This document shows, piece by piece, positions 50,398 through 53,702 of a DNA stretch of 53,702 nt. The position numbers and the translations under genes were made by a program. Numbering within the stretch: the stretch's first letter is position 1; the number at the start of each line of letters is the position of its first letter. The notes beneath the pieces were generated by a model. That model was not told the origin of the DNA. It searched no databases and saw only the letters and a program-made list of their open reading frames with translations. The stretch spans positions 1-53,702 of the forward strand of contig JBJHAX010000014.1 of the NCBI GenBank assembly GCA_050480705.1, in the 5' to 3' direction. The stretch is from JBJHAX01 sp050480705. Its GTDB lineage: Bacteria > Actinomycetota > Nitriliruptoria > Nitriliruptorales > Nitriliruptoraceae.

Positions 50398-50482
50398 TCC
50401 GGGGAGCTCGGACTCGTCGCGCTGCGCCATGCCCCACCGTGCGCGGCGCCGTCGAGCCGGCCGATCGGACTGCCGCGGCTGT

Positions 50483-51865
50483 TCAGCGGCGGCCGGTCGC
50501 CGGGGAGACGAGCCGTTCGGCGAGCGTGCGTCCCGTCGGTGCCCGGCCCGTACGCGCAGCACGGTCGTCGATGCGCTTGAGCGAGCGCTGAACCCAGCGT
50601 GCTCCGAGGAAGCGCAACGGTTCGGGTTCCCACCGCCGCACGGGATGCCCGACCATGGGCAGCCCCTCGAATTCGGTCTCGCCGGTGACGATCAGGTCGG
50701 CAAGCACCCTGCCAGCGAGGTTCGATGTCGCGACCCCCTGCCCGGTGTAGCCGTGGGCGGCGGCGATGCCGTGGCCCGGCTCAACGCGAAACGTCGGGCA
50801 GAAGTCGCGCGGCATCCCCAGCGGCCCTCCCCATGCGTGGCTGAAGGACAGGTCGCCGACCATCGGGAACCACGCGCGCAACTGGGCACGCAGGCTCGCA
50901 TGGGTCGCCTCGTCGCGGTCGTAGGCGGGCGAGATACGCGAGCCGTAGTGGTAGGGCGCGCCGCGCCCGCCGAACAGGATGCGCCCGTCGAGCGTGCGTG
51001 ACAGGTAGTCGACCGTGTAGCGGTGGGACGCGAGACATTCGTGGGCCTGCCATCCGATCTCATCCCACGTCGCGTCGTCGACCGGGTCGGTGAGCACGAT
51101 CAGTGAGTAGACCGGGATCACGTCGCGGCGATGCCCCGGCAGCTGCGACACCCACGCCTCGTTCGCGATCACGACCATGTCCGCAGCCACCTTGCCCTGC
51201 TCGGTGCGCACCTGTGCCGGTCGGCCCGGCGCGACCTCGGTGGCACGCGTGCCTTCGACGATTCGCGCTCCTGCGGCTTCGACGCGACGAGCGAGGCCGC
51301 GCACGAGGCGTCCGGGGTGGATCGTGGCGGCCGCGGTGTCGTACAGCGCTCCGACCGCGCCGGCGATCCGGACCCGCTCGGCGAGCGCCGTCGCGTCGAG
51401 CACGCTCAGGCCGTCAGCGACGCCGAGCCGTTCGTAGGCGGCCAGGGTGCGCTCGGGGTGCGCTGCCTCCTGGCGTCCACGAGCGATCCGCAGCGCCCCA
51501 CCGCGCCGCAGCTGGGCGTCGATGCCCTCGGTGTGACACACCTCGGCCACCTCGTCGACCGTGTCACGCATCGCCACGACGGCACGGCGCGCCGCTTCGG
51601 CGCCAAAGCGCTTGGCCATGGCCGTCGCCGGCATCGGCAGGGACGCGGTCAGCCAGGCGCCGTTTCGACCCGACGCCCCGAACCCGGCGTGCTCGGCTTC
51701 GACGACGAGCACGTCGAGCGAGGCGTCGTGTGCCAGCAGATACCAGGCCGTCCACAGGCCGGTGTAGCCGGCGCCGACGATGACGACGTCGGCGGTGACG
51801 TCACCATCGAGGCCGGGGCGTGGGGTGAGGTCGTCGCCGCAGGTTTCGAGCCAGAACGAGCTCAC
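50483..51865 (-). CDS. FAD-dependent oxidoreductase (DAO superfamily)
   Basis: The 460-aa flavoprotein has the dinucleotide motif ADVVIVGAGYTGLWTAWYL near residue 25, EAEHAGFGASGRNG and the C-terminal FAD block HGYTGQGVATSNLAGRVLADL. It resembles gamma-glutamylputrescine and sarcosine/amino-acid oxidases, which oxidise C-N bonds. GTG 51865 overlaps the PucR stop by 4 bp (GTGA), so it is the direct partner, and probably target, of that regulator. The substrate may be an amine or amino acid; this is inference from the family. Confidence 0.92.
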   Translation of the reverse strand: MSSFWLETCGDDLTPRPGLDGDVTADVVIVGAGYTGLWTAWYLLAHDASLDVLVVEAEHAGFGASGRNGAWLTASLPMPATAMAKRFGAEAARRAVVAMRDTVDEVAEVCHTEGIDAQLRRGGALRIARGRQEAAHPERTLAAYERLGVADGLSVLDATALAERVRIAGAVGALYDTAAATIHPGRLVRGLARRVEAAGARIVEGTRATEVAPGRPAQVRTEQGKVAADMVVIANEAWVSQLPGHRRDVIPVYSLIVLTDPVDDATWDEIGWQAHECLASHRYTVDYLSRTLDGRILFGGRGAPYHYGSRISPAYDRDEATHASLRAQLRAWFPMVGDLSFSHAWGGPLGMPRDFCPTFRVEPGHGIAAAHGYTGQGVATSNLAGRVLADLIVTGETEFEGLPMVGHPVRRWEPEPLRFLGARWVQRSLKRIDDRAARTGRAPTGRTLAERLVSPATGRR

Positions 51866-53529
51866 GCCGATCCTCGGGCTCGTTCGTGGAGCTCGAGCGC
51901 GAGCGCGAACTCGAGCAGGTGCTCGCCCGAACGCGGGTCCCTGCCGGTGAGATCCCTGATCCGTTCGAGCCGGTAGGCGAGCGTGTGCCGGTGCACGCAC
52001 AGTTGTTCGGCTGCGGGCCCCGGCCGGCAGCCGTGCGCGAGGTAGGCGTGCAGGCTCTCGACGAGGTGCGTCGATTCGTTCGCGTCGTGGTCGAGCACGG
52101 GGCCAAGGACCTGGCGCACGAAGTCGTCGGCGCCGAGTTCGTCACGCATCCCGGCGATCAGGCCACGCAGGCCGAGCTGATCGATGTCTCGCACGGGCGT
52201 GGACGTGTCGAAGCCGAGCGCGACGTGCGCTTCGCGCAAAGCCGCGCGCAACGCGTCGAGATCGGACTTGCTGCGTGAACGGCCGACCCTGGGGTGCGCG
52301 ACGCCACGTGAACGCAAGGCGTCGACGACGCGCTCGGCAGCGTCGCCGGCTGCGTTCGAGGTCGCGTCGACCGCCACGATGGCGTGGACGACGTCGTCGA
52401 GGCTGCCCACGACCGGACGCCCGAGCGGCAGCAGCGCGTCCTCGACGACGGTACACAACCGGGAGGTGTGCATTCCGGGCGACGCAGCGACGGCGAGCAC
52501 CTGGAAGCTCGCACCGACCGGCGCCCCGAGACGCATCAGTGCGCGCTCCACCGAACTGCGCGTGCTGCGGCCCGCGACGACCTCCTCGAGGAGCTCGTCG
52601 GCGCGTGCACGCGTCGCTTCGCGCATCGACTGCCCACGTGACAACTCGAGCGAGATCCCGGTGACCCCCTGCTCGAACAACAGTCGTTCGTGCTCGAGAA
52701 GCGGATCCTCGGTGACCGCGACGACCACCGCCTCGACCTCTGAACCGAAACGGACCACGGCGCTGGTCACGATCGGGTCGTCCGGGCCGGGTTCGTGGTC
52801 GCCGGCGGACGCGACCATCCACAGCCCGGCCGTGTCGTCGCCGATCAGGCCCGCGGGATCGTGGCGTCCGAGTTCGCGACCGAGGTAGTCGAACACGATC
52901 AGGCCCGCGCGCGGCATGGCGGTCCCGACCGTCGCAAGCACACCACCCACGCCCCGTTCGGCCAGCACCGTCGCCAGCAGCCGGCGGTGCAGGTCCACCG
53001 CTGAACGCAGGGTCGCGTAGTGCTCGTCGAAGGTGTGCCGGGCAACGTGCCGGGTCACCGCGATGAACGGAACCTCGTAGGGAACGGTGAACAGCGGCAG
53101 GGCGTGCTCGTCCGCTGCGCGCAGCATCGCTGCGGGAACCTCGGACAGGCTCACCCCGACACCGAAACCGATCGCGACGACCCGGCGGGCGGCCAACGCC
53201 TCGACGAGCCGCTCCTGCAGCCGGGGGCTGTCCTTGACCCCGAGCCCGGTGGTCAGCAGGAGTTCGCCGCCTTCCAACCACGGTGTCGGATCGGGGGTGT
53301 CGGAAATGTGCGCCCACCGGATCGGGCCACGCACGTCGATACCGGCACGACCCGCGACCACCTCCAGGCCGAGGCTGGGATCATCGAGCAGCGTCGACAA
53401 CCAGAGCGCCACGGGGCCCCTCGTCTCCCATGTCGCCGAATCGTACTCCTGCCCCGCGCGTGCGGCTCGATCTTCGAACGGGAACCCGGCGCGGCCGGCG
53501 CGCGCGCCATGCGACGTCCCGACGGCCAC
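51862..53529 (-). CDS. PucR-family transcriptional regulator
   Basis: The 555-aa product has an N-terminal PucR ligand domain (about 45-165: LEVVAGRAGIDVRGPIRWAHISD ... GELLLTTGLGV), a central GGDEF-like sensory region and a C-terminal PucR helix-turn-helix (about 490-545: GPAAEQLCVHRHTLAYRLERI). Such proteins control purine, amine and amino-acid catabolism, often as activators. GTG 53529 has AAGGGAG 6 nt upstream. A 14-bp direct repeat lies in its promoter. It is translationally coupled to the FAD oxidoreductase gene. Confidence 0.93.
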   Translation of the reverse strand: MAVGTSHGARAGRAGFPFEDRAARAGQEYDSATWETRGPVALWLSTLLDDPSLGLEVVAGRAGIDVRGPIRWAHISDTPDPTPWLEGGELLLTTGLGVKDSPRLQERLVEALAARRVVAIGFGVGVSLSEVPAAMLRAADEHALPLFTVPYEVPFIAVTRHVARHTFDEHYATLRSAVDLHRRLLATVLAERGVGGVLATVGTAMPRAGLIVFDYLGRELGRHDPAGLIGDDTAGLWMVASAGDHEPGPDDPIVTSAVVRFGSEVEAVVVAVTEDPLLEHERLLFEQGVTGISLELSRGQSMREATRARADELLEEVVAGRSTRSSVERALMRLGAPVGASFQVLAVAASPGMHTSRLCTVVEDALLPLGRPVVGSLDDVVHAIVAVDATSNAAGDAAERVVDALRSRGVAHPRVGRSRSKSDLDALRAALREAHVALGFDTSTPVRDIDQLGLRGLIAGMRDELGADDFVRQVLGPVLDHDANESTHLVESLHAYLAHGCRPGPAAEQLCVHRHTLAYRLERIRDLTGRDPRSGEHLLEFALALELHERARGSA

Positions 53530-53549
53530 CGAGCACTCCCTTCACACGA

Positions 53550-53610
53550 AACGTGCGGACGTTACGGCTGTCGGACACACCGGTCATGGGACGAAGCGGA
53601 CACACCGGTC
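53550..53610 (-). promoter_or_regulatory. PucR gene promoter with 14-bp direct repeat
   Basis: CGGACACACCGGTC occurs twice without mismatch at 53572-53585 and 53597-53610, 25 bp apart. On the minus strand a -10-like TAACGT (53564-53559) follows, and AACGT-gcgg-ACGTT (53550-53563) overlaps it. The repeats replace a normal -35 box, which fits an activator or autoregulator site. The remaining bases to the window end show nothing further. Confidence 0.55.
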
Positions 53611-53702
53611 CGATGTCGTTGGCCAGGTGTCGAAGCGTGCGGTGCGTTCGAACCCAGTGCAACGCACCGCCCGGAGCCACGGGCCGGCCAGCAAACACAC
53701 AG

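Noticed and set aside
1..53702. Mobile elements, tRNA genes, CRISPR arrays or phage genes
   Set aside because: No transposase, integrase, tRNA-like cloverleaf or regularly spaced repeat was recognised; the short repeats listed are all intergenic operator-like dyads.

Overview
This is a high-GC window packed with genes and dominated by carbon catabolism. It contains no rRNA, tRNA, insertion sequence, phage gene or CRISPR array that I can see. GC content, AGGAGG-type ribosome sites with frequent GTG starts, TANNNT-type -10 boxes, an LLM flavin oxidoreductase, and a lipoprotein with a long acidic Glu/Pro/Ala linker all suggest an actinomycete, perhaps of the Acidimicrobiia (Ilumatobacter-like). 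The phylum is likely; the lower rank is a guess.

Layout. (1) 2-1998, plus strand: 3' end of a LigB/DODA-type extradiol dioxygenase, a flavodoxin-domain protein and a small NAD-dependent epimerase-like protein. (2) 2065-7590, minus: an aldo/keto reductase, then an Fbp/Afu-type ABC importer (lipoprotein, ATPase, two-domain permease). (3) 7953-10275, plus: glycerate kinase and a LacI-family regulator. (4) 10303-17126, minus: an MFS transporter, a quinone-oxidoreductase-like MDR protein, and an operon of zinc dehydrogenase, DUF993 protein, TIM-barrel isomerase and FMN alpha-hydroxyacid oxidase. (5) 17265-19232, plus: an LLM flavin oxidoreductase and an SDR lacking its catalytic triad. (6) 19328-26386, minus: seven genes led by a ThDP enzyme (ThDP enzyme, aldehyde dehydrogenase, beta-hydroxyacid dehydrogenase, Gfo/Idh, MaoC, SDR, carboxymuconolactone-decarboxylase-like). 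(7) 26582-33495, minus: CoA-transferase, acyl-CoA dehydrogenase, zinc dehydrogenase, MmgE/PrpD, truncated MmgE/PrpD, SDR. (8) 33616-38291, minus: IclR regulator, FAH-family hydrolase, cyclase, epimerase, MFS transporter. (9) 38512-43172, plus: beta-hydroxyacid dehydrogenase, MFS transporter, second ThDP enzyme, CoxG-like protein. (10) 43244-49034, minus: nickel-pincer racemase larA with cofactor genes larE, larB and a short larC, then a Group III alcohol dehydrogenase and an RraA-like aldolase. (11) 49294-50397, plus: a zinc alcohol dehydrogenase. (12) 50483-53529, minus: a PucR regulator coupled to an FAD amine/amino-acid oxidase-like protein.

How it fits together. The chemistry centres on hydroxy- and keto-acids: a 2-hydroxyacid racemase, an FMN hydroxyacid oxidase, several alcohol and hydroxyacid dehydrogenases, two ThDP carboligase/decarboxylase-like enzymes, glycerate kinase, an RraA aldolase, and CoA activation and oxidation. 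The substrates cannot be read from sequence. The strongest new observation is regulatory. Three separate minus-strand promoters (ABC importer, ThDP operon, CoA-transferase operon) share one architecture: TTGAC(A/C), 16-18 nt, TANNNT, exactly 3 nt, then a LacI-type palindrome GNAANCGNTTNC. A fourth perfect palindrome lies between larA and the alcohol dehydrogenase, and weaker copies precede other units. This suggests that one LacI-type repressor, possibly the one at 9265-10275, controls several units here as a regulon.
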